44,930 nt of DNA from Pseudobutyrivibrio sp. (GTDB lineage Bacteria; Bacillota; Clostridia; Lachnospirales; Lachnospiraceae), in assembly GCA_024681435.1 (NCBI GenBank), contig JAILAV010000090.1, positions 1 to 44,930 of the forward strand. The letters are read 5' to 3'. Numbering within the stretch: position 1 is the stretch's first letter; every line of letters begins with the position of its first letter. Position numbers and translations under genes: made by a program. Shown here piece by piece: positions 33,234-41,154 of the stretch. The notes below the pieces were generated by a model. It did not search any database and was not told the origin of the DNA. It saw only the letters and a list, made by a program, of their open reading frames with translations.

Positions 33234-34733
33234 ATGAAGACACAGTTAAATTACAAGTTTTGGTTTTGTACAGGTTCTCAGGATTTGTACGGCGATGAGT
33301 GCCTTGAGCATGTTGCAGCTCATTCTAAGGAAATAGTAGAGTGCCTCAACAAATCAGGCCGTCTTCCATTTGAGGTTGTATGGAAGCCAACAATGATTAC
33401 AAATGAAGTAATCAGACGCACATTCAACGAGGCTAACAATGATGCAACATGTGCAGGTGTAATCACATGGATGCACACATTCTCACCAGCAAAGTCTTGG
33501 ATTCTTGGACATCAGGAATTCAGAAAGCCACTTTGCCATCTCCACACACAGTATAATCGTGAGATTCCATACGAAACAATGGATATGGATTTCATGAATG
33601 AGAATCAGGCAGCTCATGGTGACAGAGAGTACGCTCACATCCTTTCACGTATGGGAATTGAGAGAAAGACAATCGTTGGTTACTGGCAGGATGCAGAGGT
33701 TCAGGACAAGCTTGCTTCATGGATGCGCACTGCAGTTGGTATTGTTGAGTCTAGTCATATCCGTGTAATGCGTGTAGCTGATAACATGAGAAATGTTGCT
33801 GTTACAGAAGGTGATAAGGTTGAGGCTCAGCTTAAGTTTGGTTGGGAAGTAGATGCTTACCCGGTAAACGAAATCGCTGAGGCAGTAGCTGCAGTTGGCC
33901 AGTCAGATGTTAATGCGCTTGTCGATGAATATTATGGTAAATACGATATCTGCCTTGAGGGTAGAGATCCTGAAGAATTCAAGAAGCATGTTGCAGTTCA
34001 GGCACAGATTGAGCTTGGATTTGAGAGATTTTTGGAGGAGAAGAATTACCAGGCAATCGTTACTCACTTCGGTGATTTAGGTGCACTTAAGCAGCTTCCA
34101 GGTCTTGCAATCCAAAGACTTATGGAAAAAGGATATGGTTTCGGTGCAGAAGGTGACTGGAAGGTTGCTGCAATGGTTCGCCTTATGAAGATTATGACAA
34201 CTGGCATGAAGGATGCAAAGGGTACTTCAATGCTTGAGGATTACACATACAATCTTGTAAAGGGTAAGGAAGGAATCATTCAGGCCCACATGCTTGAGAT
34301 TTGCCCAACAATTTCTGAAGGACCAATTCAGATTAAGGTTCAGTCTCTTTCAATGGGTGATAGAGAAGATCCAGCTCGTCTTGTATTCCAGTCAAAGGAA
34401 GGCAAGGGTATTGCAACATCTCTTATTGACCTTGGAAATAGATTCCGTCTTATCATTCAGGATGTTGATTGCAAAAAGGTTGAGAAGCCACTTCCAAAGC
34501 TTCCTACAGCTATCAATTTCTGGACACCACAGCCAGATTTCTATACAGGAACAGAGGCTTGGCTTCTTGCTGGTGGTGCTCATCACACAGCATTTACATA
34601 TGACCTTACTGCTGAGCAAATGGGTGATTGGGCTGCAGCAATGGGCATTGAAGCTGTATTTATTGACAAAGATACAAAGATTCGCGACTTCAAGCGCGAC
34701 CTAGCTATTGGCAATATTGTATATGGTAAATAG
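33234..34733 (+). CDS. araA: L-arabinose isomerase
   Basis: AraA, 499 residues, isomerises L-arabinose to L-ribulose using Mn2+. Family blocks are present throughout: KFWFCTGSQDLYGDE at the N-terminus, CAGVITWMHTFSPAKSWI, PLCHLHTQYNREIPY, GYGFGAEGDWKVAAMVRLMK with an active-site Glu, MLEDYTYNLVKGKEGIIQAHMLEICP with another catalytic Glu, LDLGNRFRLIIQDVDC-like segments, and GGAHHTAFTYDL carrying a metal His. The start is ATG 33234, behind CGGGAGGG. It heads the araA-tal-araB-araD series, all on the same strand. Regulation is probably by the upstream AraC-type protein. Confidence 0.97.
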   Translation: MKTQLNYKFWFCTGSQDLYGDECLEHVAAHSKEIVECLNKSGRLPFEVVWKPTMITNEVIRRTFNEANNDATCAGVITWMHTFSPAKSWILGHQEFRKPLCHLHTQYNREIPYETMDMDFMNENQAAHGDREYAHILSRMGIERKTIVGYWQDAEVQDKLASWMRTAVGIVESSHIRVMRVADNMRNVAVTEGDKVEAQLKFGWEVDAYPVNEIAEAVAAVGQSDVNALVDEYYGKYDICLEGRDPEEFKKHVAVQAQIELGFERFLEEKNYQAIVTHFGDLGALKQLPGLAIQRLMEKGYGFGAEGDWKVAAMVRLMKIMTTGMKDAKGTSMLEDYTYNLVKGKEGIIQAHMLEICPTISEGPIQIKVQSLSMGDREDPARLVFQSKEGKGIATSLIDLGNRFRLIIQDVDCKKVEKPLPKLPTAINFWTPQPDFYTGTEAWLLAGGAHHTAFTYDLTAEQMGDWAAAMGIEAVFIDKDTKIRDFKRDLAIGNIVYGK

Positions 34734-34735
34734 TA

Positions 34736-34782
34736 AAAATTCTGACATCATTAAGTAATAAAAATGATTGAGGTCAGATTTT
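34736..34782 (+). terminator. Hairpin after araA, partial terminator or processing site
   Basis: AAAA/TTTT, CTGAC/GTCAG and ATCATT/AATGAT form an imperfect stem starting 3 nt after the araA stop. The following bases are A-rich, so termination would be weak; it may reduce read-through or stabilise the araA message. Confidence 0.5.
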
Positions 34783-34808
34783 AAAAGAATTAAAATCTTA
34801 GTTAAAGT

Positions 34809-34828
34809 GGGAACCAATTGGGGTTCCC
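34809..34828 (+). other. GC-rich hairpin upstream of the transaldolase gene
   Basis: GGGAACC pairs with GGTTCCC over a 6-nt loop, with no T run. It lies 46 nt before the transaldolase ATG and is followed by a small TGGC/GCCA hairpin. It could protect the 5' end of a processed message. Confidence 0.45.
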
Positions 34829-34873
34829 CGAGGGATTAAGAAATGGCATAAGCCAAGAAAGAAGGAGAGAAAA

Positions 34874-35530
34874 ATGAAGTTATTCGTTGATACTGGAAAA
34901 ATTGAGGACATTAAGAAGGCAAATGATTTAGGAGTAATTTGTGGTGTAACTACAAATCCATCTCTTATCGCAAAGGAAGGTGGACGTGCTCAGGAAGACA
35001 TCCTTAAAGAAATCGCTTCTATCGTTGATGGACCTATCTCAGGTGAGGTTAAGGCTACAACAGTTGACGCTGAAGGCATGATTAAGGAAGGCCGCGAAAT
35101 CGCAGCTATGCATCCAAACATGGTCGTTAAGATTCCTATGACAGCAGAAGGTCTTAAGGCTGTAAAGGTTCTTTCTTCTGAGGGCATCAAGACAAACGTA
35201 ACACTTATCTTCTCTGCAAATCAGGCAATCCTTGCTGCTAATGCAGGTGCAACATATGTTTCACCATTCTTAGGACGTCTTGATGATATCAATATGGCTG
35301 GTATCGACTTAATCCGCGATATTGCAGAGATTTTCGATATCTATGGCTACGAGACAGAAATCATTGCTGCATCAGTTCGTAATCCAATTCACGTTACAGA
35401 CTGCGCACTTGCAGGCGCTCACATTGCAACAGTTCCATACTCTGTAATCGAGACAATGATTAATCATCCTCTCACAACTGCAGGTATCGAGAAATTCCAG
35501 AAGGACTACATCGCAGTATTCGGAGAGTAA
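34874..35530 (+). CDS. tal: Transaldolase (MipB/TalC family)
   Basis: A 218-residue small-type transaldolase that transfers a dihydroxyacetone unit between sugar phosphates in the non-oxidative pentose phosphate pathway. The Schiff-base Lys is in [19 protein letters not shown]. Signatures include [67 protein letters not shown] and [34 protein letters not shown]. The closely related fructose-6-phosphate aldolases share this length; the phenylalanine in SPFLGR fits transaldolase, but the distinction is not certain. Inside the ara cluster it channels xylulose-5-phosphate-derived sugars into glycolysis. AAGGAGAG precedes the ATG. Confidence 0.93.
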   Translation: MKLFVDTGKIEDIKKANDLGVICGVTTNPSLIAKEGGRAQEDILKEIASIVDGPISGEVKATTVDAEGMIKEGREIAAMHPNMVVKIPMTAEGLKAVKVLSSEGIKTNVTLIFSANQAILAANAGATYVSPFLGRLDDINMAGIDLIRDIAEIFDIYGYETEIIAASVRNPIHVTDCALAGAHIATVPYSVIETMINHPLTTAGIEKFQKDYIAVFGE

Positions 35531-35536
35531 AGGCTC

Positions 35537-35624
35537 GCTTATTACGGCCTCAATCCTATGATGTTACTCCGCTCAGCGTGGAATGCTTCGCTTGAGTAAC
35601 ACATAGAGATTGATGCCTACAAGC
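35537..35624 (+). repeat. Long intercistronic hairpin, copy 2
   Basis: An 88-nt hairpin 6 nt after the transaldolase stop. Helices from outside in: GCTT/AAGC, GGC/GCC, CAATC/GATTG, CTATG/CATAG and TGTTACTC/GAGTAACA, with a small AGCG/CGCT at the tip. The 72-nt core (35549-35620) differs at only two positions from the core of copy 3. There is no U-tract. Confidence 0.85.
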
Positions 35625-35652
35625 TATTTAAACACTATGGGGGAATTCAACT

Positions 35653-37248
35653 ATGAATATCAATGAAGTAATCGCAGAAGGTACACGCACAGCCCTTGGT
35701 ATTGAGTTCGGATCAACACGTATTAAAGCGGTTTTAGTTGATGGGGACAACAAGGTTCTTGCTCAGGGGGATCATGAGTGGGAGAACCATTTAGACAATG
35801 GCATCTGGACATATCCACTTGATGAGGTATGGGCAGGTGTTCAGGATTGCTATGCAAAGCTTAAGAAGGATGTAAGCGATAAGTATGATGTAAAGCTTAC
35901 AAAAATTGGTGCAATCGGCTTTTCTGCTATGATGCACGGATATCTTGCTTTCGACAAGGATGATAATCTTCTAGTTCCATTTAGAACATGGAGAAACACA
36001 ATCACTGGCGAAGCTGCAGCAGAGCTTAGCAAGGAACTTAATTTCAATATGCCTCAGCGCTGGAGTATTTCTCACTACTATCAGTGCATTTTAAATAAGG
36101 AAGAGCACGTTCCAAATGTAGCTTATTTCATGACACTTGCATGCTATGTTCACTATAAGATGACAGGCAAGAAGGTTGCAGGCGTTGGCGAAGCATCTGG
36201 TATGTTTCCTATTGATTCAAAGACATGCAAATATGATGCAGCCATGCTTGAGAAATTCAACAAGCTTGCGGCAGCACATGGCGTAACTACAAAGGTTGAA
36301 GACCTTCTTCCAGAAGTTCTTGTAGCAGGAGATGATGCAGGAAATCTTACAGAAGAGGGAGCAAAGCTTCTTGATCCAACAGGAGAGCTAGAGGCAGGTT
36401 GTCCACTTGCTCCACCAGAAGGTGATGCAGGTACTGGAATGGTTGCTACAAATGCCGTTTCAGTTGGAACAGGAAATGTTTCTGCTGGTACATCAGTATT
36501 TTCAATGGTTGTACTGGAAAAAGCTCTTTCAAAACCATATGAGGAAATCGATATGGTAACAACACCAACAGGTGAAGCAGTAGCCATGGTTCACTGCAAC
36601 AACTGTACATCAGACCTTAATGCTTGGGTTGGTATTTTTAAGGAATTTGCTGATGCATTCGGTGTTGATATCTCAATGAACGATATTTATGGCACACTTT
36701 ATCGCAAAGCTCTTACAGAAGATGCAAATTGCGGAGGAGTGTTATCTTACAACTATTTCGGCGGTGAGCCAGTGGTTGGTGTAAATGAAGGTCGTCCAAT
36801 GATTGTTCGTCAGCCTGATGCTAAATTTACACTTGCAAACTTTATGCGTTCAAACCTTTATGGTGCACTTGGCGTTCTTAAAATTGGTAATGATATTCTC
36901 TTGAAGCAGGAGAAGGTTAATATCAAGTCTATCACTGGACATGGTGGATTCTTTAAGACAAAGGGCGTAGGACAGTCTGTACTTGCAGCAGCCCTCAACG
37001 CACCAATTACAGTTATGGCCACAGCCGGCGAAGGTGGAGCTTGGGGTATGGCAGTACTTGCAAACTTCTGTATTCGCGATGACAAGTCACAAAAGCTTCA
37101 GAGTTACCTTGATGAAAAAGTATTTGCAGGACAGGAATCTACTACAATGGAGCCAGATCCAGTTATGGTAAAGGGCTACGATGAGTGGATTGCAGAATAC
37201 AAGAAAGCACTCAAAGCTGAGGCTGCAGCAGTAGACAACTGGAGATAA
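35653..37248 (+). CDS. araB: FGGY-family carbohydrate kinase, probable ribulokinase
   Basis: A 531-residue sugar kinase of the FGGY/actin fold. The first phosphate loop is TALGIEFGSTRIKAVLVDGD; the second nucleotide motif is VSVGTGNVSAGTSVFSMVV; the adenosine motif lies in KSITGHGGFFKTKGVGQSVLAAALNAPITV. It is longer than and clearly different from the E. coli AraB type, so the name rests on position between araA and araD, where an L-ribulokinase is required to make L-ribulose-5-phosphate. Xylulokinase is the main alternative. It is preceded and followed by almost identical long hairpins. GGGGGAAT lies upstream of the ATG, a mediocre ribosome site. Confidence 0.82.
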   Translation: MNINEVIAEGTRTALGIEFGSTRIKAVLVDGDNKVLAQGDHEWENHLDNGIWTYPLDEVWAGVQDCYAKLKKDVSDKYDVKLTKIGAIGFSAMMHGYLAFDKDDNLLVPFRTWRNTITGEAAAELSKELNFNMPQRWSISHYYQCILNKEEHVPNVAYFMTLACYVHYKMTGKKVAGVGEASGMFPIDSKTCKYDAAMLEKFNKLAAAHGVTTKVEDLLPEVLVAGDDAGNLTEEGAKLLDPTGELEAGCPLAPPEGDAGTGMVATNAVSVGTGNVSAGTSVFSMVVLEKALSKPYEEIDMVTTPTGEAVAMVHCNNCTSDLNAWVGIFKEFADAFGVDISMNDIYGTLYRKALTEDANCGGVLSYNYFGGEPVVGVNEGRPMIVRQPDAKFTLANFMRSNLYGALGVLKIGNDILLKQEKVNIKSITGHGGFFKTKGVGQSVLAAALNAPITVMATAGEGGAWGMAVLANFCIRDDKSQKLQSYLDEKVFAGQESTTMEPDPVMVKGYDEWIAEYKKALKAEAAAVDNWR

Positions 37249-37261
37249 TATACGCTGAGAA

Positions 37262-37349
37262 GCTGGTTACTGTCTCAATCCTATGATGTTACTCCGCTCA
37301 GCGTAGAATGCTTCGCTTGAGTAACACATAGAGATTGATACCTACCAGC
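37262..37349 (+). repeat. Long intercistronic hairpin, copy 3
   Basis: An 88-nt hairpin 13 nt after the kinase stop. The outer helix is GCTGGT/ACCAGC; then GT/AC, CAATC/GATTG, CTATG/CATAG and TGTTACTC/GAGTAACA. Its core 37274-37345 matches copy 2 at 70 of 72 positions. The outer helix has a different sequence from copy 2 but still pairs. Confidence 0.85.
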
Positions 37350-37400
37350 ATTTAATATTACAGCTATGCTTTCCAGTATTGGCTATACGAGGAGAAAAAA

Positions 37401-38096
37401 ATGTTAGAAGAACTTAAGAAACAGGTATATGAAGCAAACATGGAGCTTCCTAAGAGAGGTCTTGTTACCTATACTTGGGGTAATGTATCAGGTATCGACC
37501 GCGAGAGTGGAATCTTTGCTATCAAGCCATCAGGCGTTGAGTATGAAGATTTGAAGCCAGAAGATATGGTTCTTGTAAATCTTGAGGGTGAAGTTGTAGA
37601 GGGCAAGTACAGACCTAGCTCAGATACAGCCACTCACGTTGAGCTCTACAAGAAATATGAGAATATCGGTGGCGTAGTTCACACACATTCTACATATGCT
37701 GTAGCTTGGGCTCAGGCTGGTAGAGATATTCCTCTATATGGAACAACACATGCAGATTATTTCTGCGGAACAATTCCATGCACAAGAAACCTTACTCCAG
37801 AGGAAATTGATGAAGCTTATGAGGTTAACACTGGTAAGGTAATCATCGAGACCTTTGAGGAAAGAGGTATTAATACAAAATATGTGCCAGGTGTTATCTG
37901 CAAGAATCACGGCCCATTCACATGGGGCAAGGATGCAGACCAGGCAGTATACAATGCAGTTGTACTTGAAGAGGTTGCAAAGATGGCTCTCTTCACAGAG
38001 CAGGTTAACCCACAGGTAGAGCCAGCTCCAGATTGTATTCGCGATAAGCATTTCAATCGTAAACATGGTGCAAATGCATATTATGGACAGAATTAA
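37401..38096 (+). CDS. araD: L-ribulose-5-phosphate 4-epimerase
   Basis: AraD, 231 residues, converts L-ribulose-5-phosphate to D-xylulose-5-phosphate, completing arabinose catabolism. It is a class II aldolase-fold, Zn-dependent enzyme. Substrate-binding blocks are [22 protein letters not shown] and [15 protein letters not shown]; zinc ligands are the two His in [16 protein letters not shown] and His in [12 protein letters not shown]; the catalytic Asp/Tyr region is YGTTHADYF and the C-terminus ([10 protein letters not shown]). Length matches the family. ACGAGGAGA precedes the ATG. It is the last gene of the ara series and ends before a strong terminator. Confidence 0.96.
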   Translation: MLEELKKQVYEANMELPKRGLVTYTWGNVSGIDRESGIFAIKPSGVEYEDLKPEDMVLVNLEGEVVEGKYRPSSDTATHVELYKKYENIGGVVHTHSTYAVAWAQAGRDIPLYGTTHADYFCGTIPCTRNLTPEEIDEAYEVNTGKVIIETFEERGINTKYVPGVICKNHGPFTWGKDADQAVYNAVVLEEVAKMALFTEQVNPQVEPAPDCIRDKHFNRKHGANAYYGQN

Positions 38097-38114
38097 TTTA
38101 TAGTTGGTTGGTTT

Positions 38115-38150
38115 AAAGCAGTCTAGAGAATTTCTCTAGGCTGCTTTTTT
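38115..38150 (+). terminator. Terminator of the ara operon
   Basis: GCAG-t-CTAGAGAA pairs with TTCTCTAG-g-CTGC and is followed by six T residues, 18 nt after the araD stop. Confidence 0.9.
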
Positions 38151-38177
38151 ATATGCGAGTTTTTTGAAATATAATAT

Positions 38178-38206
38178 TTGACAAATACCCCTAGAGGGTA
38201 TATCAT
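38178..38206 (+). promoter_or_regulatory. Promoter of the copper operon
   Basis: TTGACA and TATCAT are separated by exactly 17 nt. The spacer is occupied by the first CsoR-type operator. Confidence 0.8.
38185..38201. promoter_or_regulatory. CsoR operator 1
   Basis: ATACCCCTAGAGGGTAT is a near-perfect inverted repeat of the TACCCC...GGGGTA type recognised by CsoR proteins. It lies between -35 and -10, so binding would block RNA polymerase until Cu(I) releases the repressor. Confidence 0.8.
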
Positions 38207-38218
38207 ACATTTTAGATG

Positions 38219-38235
38219 ATACCCCAAGGGGGTAT
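38219..38235. promoter_or_regulatory. CsoR operator 2
   Basis: ATACCCCAAGGGGGTAT is a second inverted repeat of the same type, centred 34 bp (about three helical turns) downstream of the first, just after the expected transcription start. Confidence 0.78.
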
Positions 38236-38263
38236 ATCTGTCTTATGTAAAAGGAGATAAAAC

Positions 38264-38593
38264 ATGGGAAATAAAGAAGAGTTAATGGAAGAAAGTTGCG
38301 TGTGTTGCTGTTCAGGAAAACAGAAGAATCGCGAAGACAAAGAATATAAGGATTTAATGAACCGCCTAAAGCGAATCGAAGGTCAGGTTAGAGGCGTAGA
38401 GAATATGCTTGAGAAGGATGTATATTGTACAGATATTCTCATGCAGGTTTCTGCAATCACCTCTGCCCTAAATAGCTTTAATAAAGTTCTTCTTGCAAAT
38501 CATGTTAAGACTTGCGTAGCGGATAATATCCGTGAGGGCAATGACGACGTGGTTGATGAGCTTGTAGGTGTATTACAGAAGTTAATGAGGTAA
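38264..38593 (+). CDS. csoR: CsoR-family copper-sensing repressor
   Basis: A 109-residue all-helical repressor (DUF156/CsoR). RLKRIEGQVRGVENMLEKDVYCTDILMQVSAITSALN is the family core; the Cu(I) ligands Cys-His-Cys are Cys in VYCTDIL and His and Cys in LANHVKTCVAD. An extra N-terminal Cys cluster, ESCVCCCSG, precedes the core and may bind additional metal. It would repress its own operon and release DNA on copper binding. Both operators lie in the promoter just upstream. AAAGGAGAT precedes the ATG. copA begins 4 nt after the stop. Confidence 0.93.
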   Translation: MGNKEELMEESCVCCCSGKQKNREDKEYKDLMNRLKRIEGQVRGVENMLEKDVYCTDILMQVSAITSALNSFNKVLLANHVKTCVADNIREGNDDVVDELVGVLQKLMR

Positions 38594-38597
38594 TGAA

Positions 38598-41138
38598 ATG
38601 AAACAATACAACGTTACGGGAATGAGTTGTGCCGCGTGTCAGGCGAGAGTAGAAAAAGCAGTTTCGGCTGTGCCAGGAGTTGATAGCTGTGCTGTGAGTC
38701 TTTTGACTAATTCAATGGGCATAGAAGGTAATGCTGATTCATCAGAAATCATCAAAGCAGTTGAAAAAGCGGGATATGGAGCCTCGTTGAAAAATGATTC
38801 AACAAGCGAAGATGCCAGCGTAACTCCAAATTATGATGAAGAATTACAGGATAATGAGACACCTGTAATTAGAAATAGATTGATAGCGTCTTTGGTTTTA
38901 TTGATTCCACTTTTGTATGTATCAATGGGTCATATGCTATGGGATTGGCCTCTTCCAGGTTTCTTAGATGGCAATCATATAGCTATGGGACTATATGAGA
39001 TGTTACTGACTACAGGAGTAATGGTCATAAATCAGAAGTTTTTCATCAGTGGATTTAGAGGATTTATTCATAGAGCTCCAAATATGGATAGTCTAGTAGC
39101 ACTTGGTTCAGCAGCATCTTATGTATACAGTGTGTATGCTCTTTTTGCCATGACATTAGCTATGGTAGCTGGAGATATGGATAAAGTCATGAGCTACATG
39201 ATGGAGTTTTATTTTGAGACTGCAGCCATGATTCTTACTTTAATCACAGTTGGAAAGTTGCTTGAATCAATATCTAAGGGGCGCACAACAAATGCACTTA
39301 AAGATTTGATGAAACTAGCTGCTAAAACAGCCGTTGTAATAAAAGATGGTATAGAAGTTGAAATTCCAATTGAACAGGTTAAAGTTGGTGATAGATTTGT
39401 AGTTAGACCTGGCGACAATATCCCTGTGGATGGAATAGTTGTCGAAGGAACTAGCGCGGTTAATGAGGCGTCTCTTACAGGAGAAAGCATCCCGGTTGAT
39501 AAAAATATTGGCGATACAGTTTCAGCAGCTACAAATAATGAAAGTGGATATTTAGTTTGCGAAGCAACACGAGTTGGAAAGGATACAACCCTTTCTCAGA
39601 TTATACAGATGGTAAGTGATGCAGCTGCCACAAAGGCTCCTATTGCAAAGATAGCAGATACTGTTTCAGGTATTTTTGTGCCAGCAGTTATTATAATTGC
39701 AGCGATAACTTTTGTGGTTTGGATTTTAGTTGGACAAACATTTGGTTACGCTCTTGCAAGAGCAATAGCAGTGCTTGTAATTAGTTGCCCATGCGCACTT
39801 GGCCTTGCCACACCTGTTGCAATCATGGTTGGTAACGGAATGGGTGCAAAAAATGGAATCATGTTTAAGACTGCGGTTTCGCTTGAGGAAACAGGTAAGG
39901 TTCAGATAGTAGCTTTAGATAAAACTGGTACTATCACAAAGGGTGAGCCAACAGTTATAGGTATTTTTGAGGCAGAAGGTGTCGAAGATATAGATCTACT
40001 TAGAGTGGCCTATGCCATTGAAACAAAATCTGAGCATCCTTTAGCAAAAGCAATTGTAGAGTTTGGATTGTCTGAGGGAGTTGATCCAGCAGATGTTACT
40101 GATTTCAAAGCTTTAGCTGGCCATGGCCTTTCAGGCGTTGTTGATGGTGAAATCGCTTATGGTGGAAATCTTGAGCTGATTAGTAGTAAAGTTGAAGTAA
40201 GCCAGGAATCAAAGGAACTCGCCAATGAGCTTGCAATGAAAGGTGAAACACCATTATTCTTTGCAAAGGGCAATACCTTCCTTGGAATTATTTCTGTTGC
40301 TGATGTGATTAAAGATGATTCTGAAGAGGCAATTAGACATCTTAAGAACATGGGCATCCATGTGGTTATGCTTACTGGTGATAATGAAGTGACAGCTGAA
40401 GCTATTGCTAAAGAAGCAGGTGTAGATGAAGTTATCGCAGGAGTTAAGCCAGACGGCAAAGAAGAGGTTATCAGAAAGCTTCAGGAGCATGGTAAGGTTG
40501 CAATGGTAGGAGATGGAATTAATGATGCACCGGCACTTACGAGAGCAGATATAGGAATAGCCATTGGAGCCGGTACAGATGTTGCGTTAGATGCAGCAGA
40601 TGTGGTACTTGTAAAAAGTAGACTTTCAGATGTTTCCGCAGCAATTAGACTTAGTCGAGCAACACTTAAGAATATTCACGAGAATCTATTCTGGGCATTC
40701 TTCTATAATATAATTGGAATTCCTCTTGCAGCAGGGGCATACATCCATGCCTTTGGATGGACTCTTAATCCTATTTTTGGTGCAGCTGCAATGAGTCTTT
40801 CAAGTTTCTGCGTTGTTTCAAATGCTTTGAGACTTAATCTATTTAGAATGCATGACAATAGCAAAGATAAGGCAGGAAAAAATAGCCTTGGTCATGAACC
40901 ACTATTAGTTAATAATAAGGAGGAACAAAACAATATGGAAATTACAGTAAAAGGAATGATGTGCGCTCACTGCGAAGCACATGTAAAGGAAGCATTAGAG
41001 AAGGTCGCAGGAATTGATGAGGCAACCGCAAATCACGATGAGAACCTTGTAACACTTAAGACTTCAGCTGATGTAGCAGAAAGCGATATCAAAGCAGCGG
41101 TTGAAGCCGCTGGATATGAGTATGTTGGCATAAAATAA
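38598..41138 (+). CDS. copA: Copper-exporting P1B-type ATPase with C-terminal CopZ domain
   Basis: CopA, 846 residues, pumps Cu(I) out of the cell using ATP. Domain order: N-terminal metal-binding domain (GMSCAACQARV, residues 7-17); eight membrane segments; actuator loop SLTGESIPVD; the copper channel motif SCPCALGLATP; phosphorylation site DKTGTITKG; nucleotide-binding SEHPLAKA; hinge MVGDGINDAPAL. After the last membrane segment a 40-residue polar linker leads to a second metal-binding domain (GMMCAHCEAHV) from about residue 780. The linker contains a ribosome site and an in-frame ATG, so this domain may also be made separately as a CopZ chaperone. The gene lies 4 nt after csoR in a copper-induced operon. 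Confidence 0.95.
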   Translation: MKQYNVTGMSCAACQARVEKAVSAVPGVDSCAVSLLTNSMGIEGNADSSEIIKAVEKAGYGASLKNDSTSEDASVTPNYDEELQDNETPVIRNRLIASLVLLIPLLYVSMGHMLWDWPLPGFLDGNHIAMGLYEMLLTTGVMVINQKFFISGFRGFIHRAPNMDSLVALGSAASYVYSVYALFAMTLAMVAGDMDKVMSYMMEFYFETAAMILTLITVGKLLESISKGRTTNALKDLMKLAAKTAVVIKDGIEVEIPIEQVKVGDRFVVRPGDNIPVDGIVVEGTSAVNEASLTGESIPVDKNIGDTVSAATNNESGYLVCEATRVGKDTTLSQIIQMVSDAAATKAPIAKIADTVSGIFVPAVIIIAAITFVVWILVGQTFGYALARAIAVLVISCPCALGLATPVAIMVGNGMGAKNGIMFKTAVSLEETGKVQIVALDKTGTITKGEPTVIGIFEAEGVEDIDLLRVAYAIETKSEHPLAKAIVEFGLSEGVDPADVTDFKALAGHGLSGVVDGEIAYGGNLELISSKVEVSQESKELANELAMKGETPLFFAKGNTFLGIISVADVIKDDSEEAIRHLKNMGIHVVMLTGDNEVTAEAIAKEAGVDEVIAGVKPDGKEEVIRKLQEHGKVAMVGDGINDAPALTRADIGIAIGAGTDVALDAADVVLVKSRLSDVSAAIRLSRATLKNIHENLFWAFFYNIIGIPLAAGAYIHAFGWTLNPIFGAAAMSLSSFCVVSNALRLNLFRMHDNSKDKAGKNSLGHEPLLVNNKEEQNNMEITVKGMMCAHCEAHVKEALEKVAGIDEATANHDENLVTLKTSADVAESDIKAAVEAAGYEYVGIK
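40935..41138 (+). CDS. copZ: Putative internal CopZ chaperone, in frame within copA
   Basis: ATG 40935 is preceded by AAGGAGG (40917-40923) with an 11-nt spacer, stronger than the ribosome site of copA itself. Starting there, the 67-residue product is a complete heavy-metal-associated domain beginning MEITVKGMMCAHCEAHVKEA and ending EAAGYEYVGIK, the size and layout of free CopZ Cu(I) chaperones. The reading frame is the same as copA with no stop between, so the locus may give both a fusion and a free chaperone. It resembles two ancestral genes (copA, copZ) that became fused. Translation from this site is inferred, not shown. Confidence 0.55.
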   Translation: MEITVKGMMCAHCEAHVKEALEKVAGIDEATANHDENLVTLKTSADVAESDIKAAVEAAGYEYVGIK

Positions 41139-41154
41139 TCTGGGGACATAGTAT

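Noticed and set aside
36153-36587. A 144-codon minus-strand frame inside the kinase gene
   Set aside because: It is antisense to a well-supported FGGY kinase, is Ser/Pro/Thr-rich as expected from reversed codon bias, and has no ribosome site.
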